Shown here one piece after another: positions 1-8,885 of a stretch of DNA of 64,000 nt. The stretch is from contig DXJO01000014.1 of NCBI GenBank assembly GCA_019057475.1, positions 17,011 to 81,010 on the forward strand, in the 5' to 3' direction. The DNA comes from Candidatus Thorarchaeota archaeon (GTDB lineage Archaea > Asgardarchaeota > Thorarchaeia > Thorarchaeales > Thorarchaeaceae). The position numbers and the translations under genes are program-made. Each line of letters begins with the position of its first letter. Position 1 is the first letter of the stretch. The notes beneath the pieces were generated by a model that was not told the origin of the DNA, searched no databases, and worked only from the letters and a program-made list of their open reading frames with translations.

Positions 1-126
1 GTCTTGGAGCTTGAAACCTCAGTTGTACTCAACGCAGACATCCAACTCAGGTCCAATGGAACCTGGCCGAAGGTACTGCTGGACAAATTCCATAGAATCG
101 ATTGGCAGGTCGATGAAGCATCCTAG
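1..126 (+). CDS. 3' end of an unidentified gene (partial)
   Basis: An open frame runs from base 1 to a TAG at 124-126 and encodes the last 41 residues of a protein entering from outside the window. The residues are mixed polar and hydrophobic, with no recognisable motif. It reads toward the small membrane protein gene at 257, about 130 bases away. The call rests only on the open frame and its position, so the function is unknown. Confidence 0.4.
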   Translation, partial: VLELETSVVLNADIQLRSNGTWPKVLLDKFHRIDWQVDEAS

Positions 127-256
127 AAACACAGCAGTCTATCACAGGAGTCTTCTGTTTTTCACATTAGCGTATCTTTGGTAAGATTTATAGGTATTAT
201 AGATATATGTCGCTTTGCTATACATCCAGATACTACATGCTGGAGGTTACTTACAA

Positions 257-748
257 ATGGCAGAACTAATACTACTGGGATTGGTAAGCTTCCTGCACGA
301 CCTTTTCACCGTGATGTGGATTGGCGGAATGCTTGTCCTCGGGTTTGTTGTATTACCGACCATAAAGAAGACACTAGGATCAGGTCCTGAAACAAAGAAA
401 CTGATTGAGGCCATCAGAAAGCGGCTAAGCATGCTATCATACCTATCAATGATTGGTCTGTTAGTAACAGGCATATTGCTCAGCAGAATCTCTCCCCTGT
501 ACTTGGGACCCCTTAGCTTTGGCAATGAGTTCTCGACTTGGCTGGCCATCAAGCATCTCATGATTGCTCTGATGGTAACTATCTCGATCGTTAGAAGCAT
601 GGTAATTCCTAAGAGGGCTATGCCTGAACCCAAGAAAATGAAGCTGAACGCATCACTGCTGATGCTGAACATCGTTCTTGGGATTGGAGTTCTATTGCTG
701 AGCGGATTCATCGCTGCTGCTAATGTAGTGTTCTTGAGTACGCCTTGA
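257..748 (+). CDS. Small four-helix membrane protein, CopD-like
   Basis: This 163-residue protein has about four hydrophobic segments (roughly residues 5-30, 55-78, 92-112 and 130-157). The first contains His-Asp then Trp-Ile-Gly-Gly, a pattern like the first helix of CopD/YozB-type membrane proteins. ATG 257 is chosen because a GGAGG-type ribosome site lies at 242-246; the open frame extends upstream but has no such site. An AT-rich TATA-like stretch lies near 186-205. The role is not known; copper or heme handling would be a guess from the weak family resemblance. Confidence 0.55.
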   Translation: MAELILLGLVSFLHDLFTVMWIGGMLVLGFVVLPTIKKTLGSGPETKKLIEAIRKRLSMLSYLSMIGLLVTGILLSRISPLYLGPLSFGNEFSTWLAIKHLMIALMVTISIVRSMVIPKRAMPEPKKMKLNASLLMLNIVLGIGVLLLSGFIAAANVVFLSTP

Positions 749-805
749 AGGAAACTACGATGAGCGGATGCTCCAGACGCAAGAGGGACAGAATCAAATG
801 GTGCT

Positions 806-1204
806 TTGAGGAGCCCCATTACTGAGGAGAATAACGCATTGTCCAGCGATAACTCCCACCGCCCACTGGAGCCTCTGCCTATTGTCAGAGCACTCTTTCT
901 CACCTTTATTCAGGCTCACCCACAATCGACAGGATACAGTCTGATGAAGGTCATATCGGGTTTCACTGAAGGCAGAGTGGAGCTGAAATCAGGCACGGTC
1001 TATACGGAGTTGCGTCGCCTGGAGAAACAGGGTTTTGTAAAGTCAATACAAGAAGAAGCGGGAAGGAAGCGTCGAGGCTACGAAATAACGCAAGCAGGAG
1101 AGATGGAGCTGCTACAGCTTGCTCATCAAATGCGGTTCAGGATTAATCGTGTTCTGAACCCGTTGCTTGCTCTTATGGAGCCGCTCAATGGCAAATCGCC
1201 CTGA
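806..1204 (+). CDS. PadR-family transcriptional regulator
   Basis: A 132-residue winged-helix protein. The central part, from about residue 25, matches the PadR pattern: a helix with Gly-Tyr-Ser near 'STGYSLMKVI', then 'SGTVYTELRRLEKQG' as recognition helix, then a basic wing ending in Arg-Gly-Tyr-Glu-Ile-Thr. PadR proteins are usually repressors that dimerise through a C-terminal helix, which is present here though short. The TTG start at 806 is uncertain, and the first 20 residues may not be translated. The gene reads into the SDR gene at 1220, 15 bases away, so it may regulate its own small operon (inference). Confidence 0.75.
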   Translation: MRSPITEENNALSSDNSHRPLEPLPIVRALFLTFIQAHPQSTGYSLMKVISGFTEGRVELKSGTVYTELRRLEKQGFVKSIQEEAGRKRRGYEITQAGEMELLQLAHQMRFRINRVLNPLLALMEPLNGKSP

Positions 1205-1219
1205 TGGAGGAGGAATGAC

Positions 1220-2038
1220 ATGGATTTCGGCCTGAAGGACACACATGTTTTGATAACTGGAGCTTCTGGCGGCATCGGTCTTGAATTGGTGCGGGCTTTT
1301 TTGATAGAAGATGCGAAAGTCACTGCCACCTACAATCATTCACGAGATGAGCTTGAGAGGATTCAGGAGAACTGGCAGAAGCAGCTTGCAGTTGTCAAGG
1401 TTGATGTGCGAGAAGAGCTAGAAGTGATATCGCTTTTCGAACAATCTCAGAATACGTTCGGACGAGTCGACATTATGGTGGCGAATGCAGGGATAGCCAA
1501 CCACGTGGCGGCTCCCATCCACGAGATGAGCCTGAAACAGTGGCAGAACACAATGGCGGTCAACCTCACAGGCGTATTTCTTTGTTCGAAATACTTCGTT
1601 GAGAACCTAGCCAATCATCAGGGGGATCACGCGTCACTCATTCTGATTGGCTCAACAGCAGGATTGTTTGGAGAAGCAGGGTTCGCAGATTACGCTACAT
1701 CAAAGGCGGCCCTACATGGACTCATGATGAGCATCAAGAACGAGATAGTGAATGTCGCAAAGAAGGGGAGGGTCAATCTGGTGAATCCCGGTTGGACTCT
1801 GACACCCATGTCTGAAGAGGTTCTCGCTGACAGCGAGAGGGCGACCCGAATCTTGCAGACGATACCATTGCGAAAGACTGCAGTACCTGAGGACATTGCA
1901 GGTGCTATTCTTTATCTTGCTTCGAACAAGCTATCTGGTCACATTAGTGGGCAGACGCTCACCGTTGCGGGAGGAATGGAAGGACGTGTGCTTTACTCGC
2001 ACGAGGATTTAGAATCAGACGTTGATGAGATGACATAG
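1220..2038 (+). CDS. Short-chain dehydrogenase/reductase (FabG-like)
   Basis: A 272-residue classical SDR. It has the nucleotide motif TGASGGIG at residues 13-20, the Asn-Ala-Gly-Ile motif near residue 90, the catalytic Ser in 'GSTAG' near 145, and the Tyr-x-x-x-Lys pair in 'YATSKAA' near 160. The C-terminal 'SGHISGQTLTVAGG' is typical of FabG-like oxidoreductases. The start at 1220 follows an AGGAGGAATG ribosome site. The gene ends 2 bases before the methyltransferase at 2041, so the two are co-transcribed. The substrate cannot be told from sequence; a hydroxyacyl or ketone substrate is the usual case. Confidence 0.9.
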   Translation: MDFGLKDTHVLITGASGGIGLELVRAFLIEDAKVTATYNHSRDELERIQENWQKQLAVVKVDVREELEVISLFEQSQNTFGRVDIMVANAGIANHVAAPIHEMSLKQWQNTMAVNLTGVFLCSKYFVENLANHQGDHASLILIGSTAGLFGEAGFADYATSKAALHGLMMSIKNEIVNVAKKGRVNLVNPGWTLTPMSEEVLADSERATRILQTIPLRKTAVPEDIAGAILYLASNKLSGHISGQTLTVAGGMEGRVLYSHEDLESDVDEMT

Positions 2039-2040
2039 CG

Positions 2041-2802
2041 ATGAGTTCGTTTGACAGCCTTAGTCTTGTATACGACCGGTCCATCAACTGGGATGCAAGA
2101 CTTGGAAGTGAATTGCCTTTCATTTTGGATGCACTCTCAGAATCAGGCGGCAATAGAGTTCTGGATATGGCTTGCGGGAGTGGAAGACACTCTGTCGCAC
2201 TGGCTCTCGAGGGCGCAGATGTCGTTGGTTTTGATAGTAGTACAGCCATGATTCAGGCCGCCAAGGAACTCGCAGCTGAAAACGGAGTGGCAACAAGATT
2301 CATGGTTGCAGACATGACGAATCTGGAAGCCGTCCTGAAGGAAAAGTTTGACCTCATCGTCTGCCTCGGGAACTCTCTGGCTCTAGTGCCCTCGCTGCTA
2401 GAAGCAAAGAAACTTCTCTCAGCAGTGCACTCCCTGTTGAACTCCAAAGGTGTTTTTGTAGCCCAAGTCCTCAACTTTGAGCAAATCAAGAAAACCAAGT
2501 CTAGGTTCTTTCAGCCGAAAGGAGGGGTTACTAGTAAGGGGGACCTAGTTATCTTTGCCCGGTTCTTCAGTCACCTTGAGCCCGAGGAATCAACCACTCT
2601 CGTATTAACCTCATTTGTCAAGAGTTCTGAGGGGTGGTCAACCATAATATCCTCGCAGAGCGTCCTTCAGCTCGATCAAGAAGCCCTTACCCAAGCCGTA
2701 CGTGCAGCGGGTTTTGGTCAGTTTGAGGTGTACTCTGACTACGGCGGCAATCCGTTTGCAAGTACAGAACACAGAAACCTCGTTATCAAGGCACGAAAGT
2801 AG
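2041..2802 (+). CDS. Class I SAM-dependent methyltransferase
   Basis: A 253-residue protein with the class I SAM-binding motif 'VLDMACGSGRHS' at about residues 40-51, an acidic residue at the end of the next strand ('VVGFDSS'), and motif II-like 'FDLIVCLGNSL'. It starts two bases after the SDR stop, so translation is probably coupled. No substrate domain is recognisable. The end overlaps nothing, and the convergent small regulator at 2860-3165 follows. Confidence 0.85.
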   Translation: MSSFDSLSLVYDRSINWDARLGSELPFILDALSESGGNRVLDMACGSGRHSVALALEGADVVGFDSSTAMIQAAKELAAENGVATRFMVADMTNLEAVLKEKFDLIVCLGNSLALVPSLLEAKKLLSAVHSLLNSKGVFVAQVLNFEQIKKTKSRFFQPKGGVTSKGDLVIFARFFSHLEPEESTTLVLTSFVKSSEGWSTIISSQSVLQLDQEALTQAVRAAGFGQFEVYSDYGGNPFASTEHRNLVIKARK

Positions 2803-2859
2803 GTTTTCACGGAAACGGCAGTTCTTCTCTTTGGAAAAATGGGACCGAACCCGTCGACT

Positions 2860-3165
2860 TCAATGGCGATACGCGAATCCCGCAGGAGCAGATCTCATGC
2901 TACCATCCATGCCGTATTTTCGGAGGAGGTTTCTGGCCATCTCCCGGTTAGCTAGGTAGAGAGGCTGTCGCATATCGCTGAGGTTGGGAACCTTGCGGCA
3001 AAGTCTCCAGCCCAGGAGTCTACGTAGGGCAAAACTAACTGTTCGAGGTGCGAGTTTTGTCTTCTCGCTGATGTCCTTGGGGCTCATGGGGCCACCGACA
3101 GTCAAACCCTTTAGCACTATAAGCGCACTTTTTGGAAGATTAGACGACATCATTCTTTTTACCAA
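2860..3165 (-). CDS. Small winged-helix regulator, MarR-like
   Basis: A roughly 100-residue protein with the pattern 'PMSPKDISEKTKLAPRTVSFALRRLL', a helix-turn-helix in which Pro-Arg-Thr-Val starts the recognition helix, followed by a basic wing. This resembles small archaeal MarR/TrmB-type DNA-binding proteins. The start may be the second Met, four residues in. It lies downstream of the ABC exporter genes on the same strand, separated by 260 bases, so it probably has its own promoter. Confidence 0.65.
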   Translation of the reverse strand: MVKRMMSSNLPKSALIVLKGLTVGGPMSPKDISEKTKLAPRTVSFALRRLLGWRLCRKVPNLSDMRQPLYLANREMARNLLRKYGMDGSMRSAPAGFAYRH

Positions 3166-3427
3166 TCTTGCTTAGCATTTGTGCCCAGTGCCATTAATCT
3201 GAAAGGCATTAACCTTGCATTGGGAATGATTTTCCAATAAGATATGCTTTTTGTTGAACGTAACGACATTCGCCTATCATTTGTTCGACTCAGCTGAAAG
3301 TTTTCCTGAAAGTCAATCCAATTGCCAATCAACGCCGTTTGAGATAAAGTGGCGGCCGGGACCGGTGACTGCCAGCCCCGACCTGTGGTTGCCTCTAGAG
3401 AAAGGCACGTCAGTTTGCAGTTCCCTC
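3166..3427. other. Intergenic region, no gene seen
   Basis: This space separates the regulator start at 3165 from the permease end at 3428, both on the minus strand. Short open frames on both strands show no ribosome site and no motif. An AT-rich stretch near 3195-3250 could hold the promoter of the regulator. A GC-rich patch at about 3350-3390 has no evident hairpin with a T-run. Confidence 0.3.
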
Positions 3428-5104
3428 CTACGCATCAGGACTCGACAGACTTCTAATTCCTGAGATGACAAAGATGCTACCCAGGCTAAGTAAAACAGCT
3501 GGTCCAATGAATGCGCAGAGTATCTGGAAATAATAGGGTTCAATCGCGACCTCCACCACTGCGTCCAAGCCAGTGATCTTCAAGAATATGAAGAGCAGTA
3601 TTGAGCTCATCATGGCGAACATCGGGACCATCATCGCGGTCATCATGTTGGCTTGATGAGCTGGCGACTTTGTGTCTTCGTAGTCCGGATTGCGGGCAGT
3701 GACTCCAATCGCTACCATGGACGAACCGATGACAACTATGAATCCAAATCCCAAAAGCAGCAACGCATCCACCGTACCAAGGCCAAGGACGAAGGTCATT
3801 CCAACAACCACAATCAATGTCAGAAACACATCAGCGAATGCAGCCATCGCAAGTCGGGACTTGATGAACCTTGACGCGCCCTGAGGGGCACTCTGGATGA
3901 TCCATAACTGATCCTTACTCTCAAGAAATCCGGTCCCGACAAACGGAAAGGCGCCCACCATGGCAAACATCATTCCAAACGCGGAGATTATGTCTATCAG
4001 ATTCATCTCGGACCCAAAGTCCGCGAAGAACGTCATCATGATTGGAAGTACAATAGCCAGAATGACTCCATAGAACATCTTAGAGAGGTTCTGTGCCTTT
4101 CTAAAGTAGTCCTTCATGTTGACGACTAGCAGGGCGCCGAATGAATTGCCACTGAGCTTCCTCAAACCTCGAAGAATAAAGTTCTCTCTGCCAACTGTTG
4201 TGATTCGCTCCGTTCGAGCTCCTGCGGTGATTGTGAACACCCTGCCTGTAGCCCCGAGTGTCAGACCTAGAACACTGACACTGAAAGCGCCCACCAACAA
4301 AGCACTGACTAGCAGATCGAGTTGAAGTATAGTGCTGAAGAACGCTACTTCAGGTTCAGTAAGGCTAATTCCGTTGAATGTGATGGCAATCCAGCTTACG
4401 ACATCAGCACTCCATGTGAAAGGCAGAAGAAGAAAGATATCCGTGCCTAGAATCTCAGTCATGATTGGCGCAGCGAACATCAGTCCGTACATTGGTAAAA
4501 TGGCAGCAAATGCAATCACAAATGACAGCGCCTTGGCAATGTCGTTCCCTCTTGAAGAGGCCCCAAGCTTTGACATAACCGCTGCTGTAGCGAAGTTTGA
4601 GATCCATAGAACTGTGAGCACGGTCAATATGAGTACGGTGTATATGAGAGCCACTCCAATGAGTGAAACCTCAAAGGCCAGTATGAATGGGGTAATTATT
4701 AGAGGTGCCAAGAAGAGGGTCACTAGGCCGTAGAGTGGCAATCCACCGAGGAAGCTACCCGTCAGGATATCTCTTGTCTTCACGTTGTTGGAGAGGAATA
4801 TCTCCCAATGTCCAATCTTAATCTCCTCAAGTGCCTTGGTCATAGGGAACAGCAGGAGCATAATCCACAACACCATCATTGCTGAACGCATCAATCCTGG
4901 AAACATGATCATTAGCAGTGCGCGAATATCGCTCATGGGCATGATTGCATTGAGGGCCCCACCAATGAGGAATGGAGCACCGTAGACCGCCCACAGAATT
5001 CCCAGAGCACAGAAAGCCCCGGAGTACAATCGCCTGTGGTTCCTCATGCCTGCCGTGAGGACGTAGAAATCGGCCGTGGCAATATGAAACCATTTTTTCA
5101 CCAT
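3428..5104 (-). CDS. ABC transporter permease, about 12 membrane segments
   Basis: A 558-residue polytopic membrane protein with roughly a dozen hydrophobic segments and few motifs, as in ABC-2 type export permeases. It follows the ATPase gene at 5110-5880 directly on the same strand. ATG 5104 is preferred to the longer frame because a GGAGGT ribosome site at 5113-5118 would lie inside the longer version. Together the two genes encode an exporter or membrane-protein-complex transporter; the substrate is unknown. At 558 residues it is longer than single ABC-2 permeases, which suggests two fused permease halves. Confidence 0.8.
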   Translation of the reverse strand: MVKKWFHIATADFYVLTAGMRNHRRLYSGAFCALGILWAVYGAPFLIGGALNAIMPMSDIRALLMIMFPGLMRSAMMVLWIMLLLFPMTKALEEIKIGHWEIFLSNNVKTRDILTGSFLGGLPLYGLVTLFLAPLIITPFILAFEVSLIGVALIYTVLILTVLTVLWISNFATAAVMSKLGASSRGNDIAKALSFVIAFAAILPMYGLMFAAPIMTEILGTDIFLLLPFTWSADVVSWIAITFNGISLTEPEVAFFSTILQLDLLVSALLVGAFSVSVLGLTLGATGRVFTITAGARTERITTVGRENFILRGLRKLSGNSFGALLVVNMKDYFRKAQNLSKMFYGVILAIVLPIMMTFFADFGSEMNLIDIISAFGMMFAMVGAFPFVGTGFLESKDQLWIIQSAPQGASRFIKSRLAMAAFADVFLTLIVVVGMTFVLGLGTVDALLLLGFGFIVVIGSSMVAIGVTARNPDYEDTKSPAHQANMMTAMMVPMFAMMSSILLFIFLKITGLDAVVEVAIEPYYFQILCAFIGPAVLLSLGSIFVISGIRSLSSPDA

Positions 5105-5109
5105 AGGAT

Positions 5110-5880
5110 TTACCTCCAAGCAAGTAGAGCCTTGCGATCTACACGGCCACCGACAATGTCCAAGTAGGCATGTTCAAGGTCAGACGTGCCTGCCGAGTCG
5201 ATAATACTCTCTGGCGAACCAAGCGTAACAAGTTCGCCCTCGTTCAGTATCCCAATCACGTCGCAGACATCCTCTGCGAAGTTTGTCATGTGAGTGCAGA
5301 TGAAGAAGCTCGTTTCGGTTTCCTCAGCGAGGACAAGTATGAGTTCTTTCACAATGGCACTTGCCGCAGGGTCGAGGCGTGAGGTGGGCTCGTCTAGAAA
5401 CACCAGCTTGGGCTCGTGCAGAAGAGTGGAAGCCATAAGCACCTTCTGTTTCATTCCTGAAGAGTACGATTCCAGGAGATCGTCTTGGCGACCCTCAAGT
5501 CCGAGCATAGACAGCAGACTGTCAATGCAGCGATTCAACAATTCGCCATTGCGTCCATTGAGTGCGCCAACGAACTCGAGAAACTCCACAGCTGAGAGCT
5601 TGGAATAGAGTCCTGGCGACTCAGGAAGTAGACCTGTGATTGCCTTGATCTCCTCACGCTGAGTGTCAATACTATAGCCGCAGACCTCAGCCGTTCCGCT
5701 CGTTTGTTTCAGAAGACCCGAGAGTATGCGGACAGTGGTCGTCTTCCCTGCCCCGTTGGGACCGAGAAAGCCGAATCTGCCGCCTGTAGCGATCTCTAAA
5801 TCCAGATTCCTAACAGCTTGCACTGTGTCGAAGTTCTTGCACAGCGCTTCTGTTTTGATGCTAATTCCGTTTCGTGCCAT
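5110..5880 (-). CDS. ABC transporter ATP-binding protein
   Basis: A 256-residue ATPase of the CcmA/NatA class. Walker A is 'GPNGAGKTTT' near residue 38, the signature is the variant 'YSSGMKQKVLMAS' near residue 133, and Walker B is 'LVFLDEPTSRLDP' near 156, followed by an H-loop His in 'FFICTHMTNFAED'. ATG 5880 is chosen because a GGTGACT site sits just upstream; the longer frame begins with three extra codons. TATATATAAG at about 5931-5940 on the minus strand is a likely promoter. It pairs with the permease at 3428-5104. Confidence 0.9.
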   Translation of the reverse strand: MARNGISIKTEALCKNFDTVQAVRNLDLEIATGGRFGFLGPNGAGKTTTVRILSGLLKQTSGTAEVCGYSIDTQREEIKAITGLLPESPGLYSKLSAVEFLEFVGALNGRNGELLNRCIDSLLSMLGLEGRQDDLLESYSSGMKQKVLMASTLLHEPKLVFLDEPTSRLDPAASAIVKELILVLAEETETSFFICTHMTNFAEDVCDVIGILNEGELVTLGSPESIIDSAGTSDLEHAYLDIVGGRVDRKALLAWR

Positions 5881-5930
5881 CGCAGTCACCTAGTTAAATC
5901 TTTACCAGATTCTTATACATTGTTCAACAC

Positions 5931-5940
5931 ACTTATATAT
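5931..5940 (-). promoter_or_regulatory. TATA box for the ABC exporter operon
   Basis: The minus strand reads TATATATAAG about 50-60 bases upstream of ATG 5880. It is the only strongly AT-rich block in the divergent region. Confidence 0.45.
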
Positions 5941-5980
5941 ATACTTTACCTACTAAGCATGAAAGAAATACCAAGAAGCC

Positions 5981-5987
5981 TATTTAA
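5981..5987 (+). promoter_or_regulatory. TATA box for the HTH/PH-domain operon
   Basis: TATTTAA lies 32-38 bases upstream of ATG 6019. With the usual archaeal spacing this gives a very short 5' leader. Confidence 0.5.
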
Positions 5988-6018
5988 GGCGGACTGGTAA
6001 AGAAAACGAGGACCGAAA

Positions 6019-6576
6019 ATGGAACTACTGTCACCCCATGAAGCGATTGTCTGGTGGGAATTTCAGCACGCAAAGTCTACAAGTGACGTTGCGAGCGAGT
6101 ATGAGAGAAGCAGCAGTGTCCCGCAGTACGTATTGAATCTTCTAGGAGAAACCGATCCACAGGTTGTGTTCAAGGATGCGGGATATGTATCAAGAGTTCT
6201 CAACCGTGCAAGAAAGAAGATTGCGAAGGCATTGACAGAACATGCCACGAGTCATCGCTTGGACATTGAGACCCTCTTGGACTACAAAGGATTGCTCATC
6301 GGTTTTGACTATCAAGCCAATGCTCAAGTGTACATTGTCTTCACCATGGATCTCGGAGTCATAGTCTGGTATGCTCACGACTCTTACGCAGGTAAGCTTT
6401 GTCCAGAGTGTCCCAAGGTAGAAGAATGTAGAGATACTTTGGATACAATCATGGAAGAGTATGACATCAAGCTGAGACCGGACGAAGTGCAACTGCACAT
6501 GACTAGGCAGTCCATTGCAATCTTCAACAAGCTCGCGGCCAAAGAAGTTCCTCGTTATAAGAGAAAGGAAAAGTGA
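6019..6576 (+). CDS. Helix-turn-helix protein with C-terminal Cys cluster
   Basis: A 185-residue protein. Residues about 8-75 read like a sigma-70-region-4-type helix-turn-helix ('KSTSDVASEYERS...YVSRVLNRARKKI'), a layout found in archaeal DNA-binding proteins. A C-x2-C-x5-C cluster ('CPECPKVEEC') follows near residues 131-140 and could bind zinc. Its stop overlaps the start of the next gene (TGATG), so it is the first gene of an operon with three PH-domain proteins and may be their regulator (inference). Confidence 0.6.
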   Translation: MELLSPHEAIVWWEFQHAKSTSDVASEYERSSSVPQYVLNLLGETDPQVVFKDAGYVSRVLNRARKKIAKALTEHATSHRLDIETLLDYKGLLIGFDYQANAQVYIVFTMDLGVIVWYAHDSYAGKLCPECPKVEECRDTLDTIMEEYDIKLRPDEVQLHMTRQSIAIFNKLAAKEVPRYKRKEK

Positions 6577-7319
6577 TGAGAATGGAAAATAAAGGAAAAG
6601 TGATCAAGCCACCAATTGAGAGCGTAGTTAGCGGGAAGATATTTAGACCGTCAACCGCATTTAGAAATAAGCTGTGGGTCGAGGGGGTTTTGACTGCCAC
6701 AATGATATGGGCAATAGCTGTTGGGATCTGGTTGGGCATTGCATACCTTATGTCGCTTGATGAAAGTTGGTCATTCTGGACCTACGTTGAGATATGGTGG
6801 ATGCCCGTGAACTCCCGGGTTGGAGTCATCTACACCTTCTGGGTTGTGTTTACCCTGATTGTGGTGCCGATGTACATCAATCGCATTGAGTACTCTGTGA
6901 TTGCTGAGTCAGGAAAGACCATGCCAGAAATCTATGTGAAGAAAGGCATTATCAAAATAACCAGGAAGCACGTCCCCTTCAGGACCATCACTAACATCTC
7001 CAGTACATCAGGGCCCTTCGACCGCCTTTTTGGGATAGGCAACGTGCTAATCGAAACTGCAGGATTTTCAGGCGGCATGATGGGGCCTGAAGAGAAGATT
7101 GAAGGTGTCAGATTCTACGAGGAAGTAAGGGACTTCATCCTCAACGAGCTACGCAAGTTCAGAGACCCCTACGTCACTGGCACCGAGGTAGTACTCCCGC
7201 GAGAGGAGCCTGTACCAAGGATGGATAACAGTCTTGATGATGAGATGTTGATAACTCTCCGGGAAATAAGAGATGTAATGAAGAAACTTGAGAGCAAGCT
7301 AGGCGAGGGGGATCAGTAA
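6576..7319 (+). CDS. Bacterial-PH-domain membrane protein, copy 1
   Basis: A 247-residue protein. A short N-terminal stretch 'KVIKPPIESVVSGKIFRP' is shared by all three tandem copies. Two membrane helices follow (about residues 30-60 and 85-105), then a YdbS-type PH domain at about 110-200 with 'EYSVIAESGKTMPEIYVKKG' and 'RKHVPFRTITNISS'. The C-terminal 40 residues are charged and probably coiled-coil. The start overlaps the stop of the upstream HTH gene. In bacteria such domains occur in membrane-stress and transport proteins; the function here is unknown. Confidence 0.75.
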   Translation: MRMENKGKVIKPPIESVVSGKIFRPSTAFRNKLWVEGVLTATMIWAIAVGIWLGIAYLMSLDESWSFWTYVEIWWMPVNSRVGVIYTFWVVFTLIVVPMYINRIEYSVIAESGKTMPEIYVKKGIIKITRKHVPFRTITNISSTSGPFDRLFGIGNVLIETAGFSGGMMGPEEKIEGVRFYEEVRDFILNELRKFRDPYVTGTEVVLPREEPVPRMDNSLDDEMLITLREIRDVMKKLESKLGEGDQ

Positions 7320-7320
7320 A

Positions 7321-8034
7321 ATGGGAACAGAAAGTAAGGTAATCAAACCACCAATTGAGTCGATGATGAGCGGACGTAAGTTTCGCCCAAGTATACGATT
7401 CCGTAACAAGATGTGGTTGCAAGGAATAATCATAGTTGTAGTAATTTGGCTCACGTTGATTGTGGGGACAATAGGACTTGCCGGCATGGTTGTTGGTCCT
7501 TCCGGGCAGCAGGCATTTATGGACCTATGGTGGATTCCGCTCAATCTGTGGTACTGGGGAATAGCGTTGGCAATCCTCATCCCAGGAATGATCTATTATC
7601 ATATCTACATCAACTCGATCGAATACTCAGTGCTAGGTGAAACAGGAGAGGCAAGCCCTGAGATATATGTCAAGAAAGGAATCCTGAACATAACAAGGAA
7701 ACACGTCCCTTTCAGAACTATCACCAATATCTCCAGCAGGGCTGGGCTGTTCGACAGGTGGTTTGGAATCGGGAGTGTTGAGATAGAAACTGCAGGACAC
7801 TCTGGGCAGACGTTTACAGGGCCAGAAGAGAAGCTCGAAGGAATCACGTTCTACGAGGAACTCAGGGATTTCGTCTTGATGGAGCTGCGTAAGTTCACAA
7901 CCCCCTATGTAACTGGTACAGAGGTTGTTTTCCCAGTGGATGAAACAGCTCCGAGGGGGGAAGGCACTCTTGAGGATGAGATACTGTTGGTCCTAAGGGA
8001 GATACGCGATCTCCTCAGGAACCAGAGAAATTGA
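7321..8034 (+). CDS. Bacterial-PH-domain membrane protein, copy 2
   Basis: A 237-residue paralogue of the preceding gene, starting one base after its stop. It keeps the N-terminal 'KVIKPPIES' motif, two membrane segments and a PH domain ('EIYVKKGILNITRKHVPFRT'). It ends in the same charged helical tail ('EDEILLVLREIRDLL'). The high similarity across the domain suggests a fairly recent tandem duplication. Confidence 0.75.
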   Translation: MGTESKVIKPPIESMMSGRKFRPSIRFRNKMWLQGIIIVVVIWLTLIVGTIGLAGMVVGPSGQQAFMDLWWIPLNLWYWGIALAILIPGMIYYHIYINSIEYSVLGETGEASPEIYVKKGILNITRKHVPFRTITNISSRAGLFDRWFGIGSVEIETAGHSGQTFTGPEEKLEGITFYEELRDFVLMELRKFTTPYVTGTEVVFPVDETAPRGEGTLEDEILLVLREIRDLLRNQRN

Positions 8035-8053
8035 GCGTCAAGGAGAATTGAAG

Positions 8054-8830
8054 ATGGGCTCGTCTGATGGAAGAGTTATCAAACCTCCTGTCGAGAGCGT
8101 GGTGAGTGGTAGAGTTTTCAAACCCGCTCCCGCCTTTCGCTACAAGAAGGGGCTCAAATTCGTTCTCCTTGCCCTCACACTATGGGTTGTATTCCATCTG
8201 ATGTTCTTTGCTAATCCTTGGATTTCATGGTTCCTGCGTGAGGGACTACGCATGGAGTACGGCCTTGAAATATGGTTCCTAGAGGATACCTGGGTGACGG
8301 GTAGCCAATGGTATTGGATACTCACCATGATCTGGTTGATTCCTGCACTCATATGGACCCATCTCTACGTCAGAAGCATTGAGTACTCGCTAGTTGCATA
8401 CTCGGGAGAAACTATGCCTGAAATATTCGAGAAGAAAGGCATCATCACAATCGTTCGCAAACACATTCCATTCCGTTCAATTACGAATATCTCGACTCGA
8501 GTTGGACCCTTGGACAGACTATTTGGCATAGGCGTTGTACGTATTGAAACAGCGGGACAGTCAGACGGAGCGCAGCATCCGGGTTTAGCCGCGGGGCTCA
8601 TCCATAAGCTAACCAAGGGCTCGGGAGATCAACGTATTGAGGGAATTACGTTCTACGAGGAGGCAAGGGACTTCATTCTCAAGGAGTTACGCAGGTTCAA
8701 GGGTTCACCCTTAGCTGTATCGCCTGAAAGGCGGCTCCGAAAGAAGAGTACGTTCTTCCGAGAGAGCACTCTGGTGGCTGTTCGGGAGATAAGGGACGTA
8801 TTGGTGGCAAAGAGGACCCAAGAACAATAA
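8054..8830 (+). CDS. Bacterial-PH-domain membrane protein, copy 3
   Basis: The third paralogue, 258 residues from ATG 8054, which is preceded by AAGGAG. It is the most divergent of the three. The loop between the two halves of the PH domain carries an insertion of about 20 residues (near 178-200, rich in Gly and His), and the loop between the membrane helices is longer. The shared N-terminal 'RVIKPPVESVVSGRVF' motif and the C-terminal 'LVAVREIRDVL' tail are retained, suggesting these ends contact the partner subunits in a hetero-oligomer (inference). Confidence 0.72.
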   Translation: MGSSDGRVIKPPVESVVSGRVFKPAPAFRYKKGLKFVLLALTLWVVFHLMFFANPWISWFLREGLRMEYGLEIWFLEDTWVTGSQWYWILTMIWLIPALIWTHLYVRSIEYSLVAYSGETMPEIFEKKGIITIVRKHIPFRSITNISTRVGPLDRLFGIGVVRIETAGQSDGAQHPGLAAGLIHKLTKGSGDQRIEGITFYEEARDFILKELRRFKGSPLAVSPERRLRKKSTFFRESTLVAVREIRDVLVAKRTQEQ

Positions 8831-8885
8831 GACCTGAAACTGGATGCATATTCGCACCACATGAGATAGATTTGCCACTTATGCA

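Noticed and set aside
247..903. 218-codon open frame on the minus strand
   Set aside because: It is antisense to the membrane protein and PadR genes, which have clear motifs and ribosome sites.
4332..4733. 133-codon open frame inside the ABC permease region
   Set aside because: It is antisense to the permease, with no start signal and composition typical of a mirror frame.
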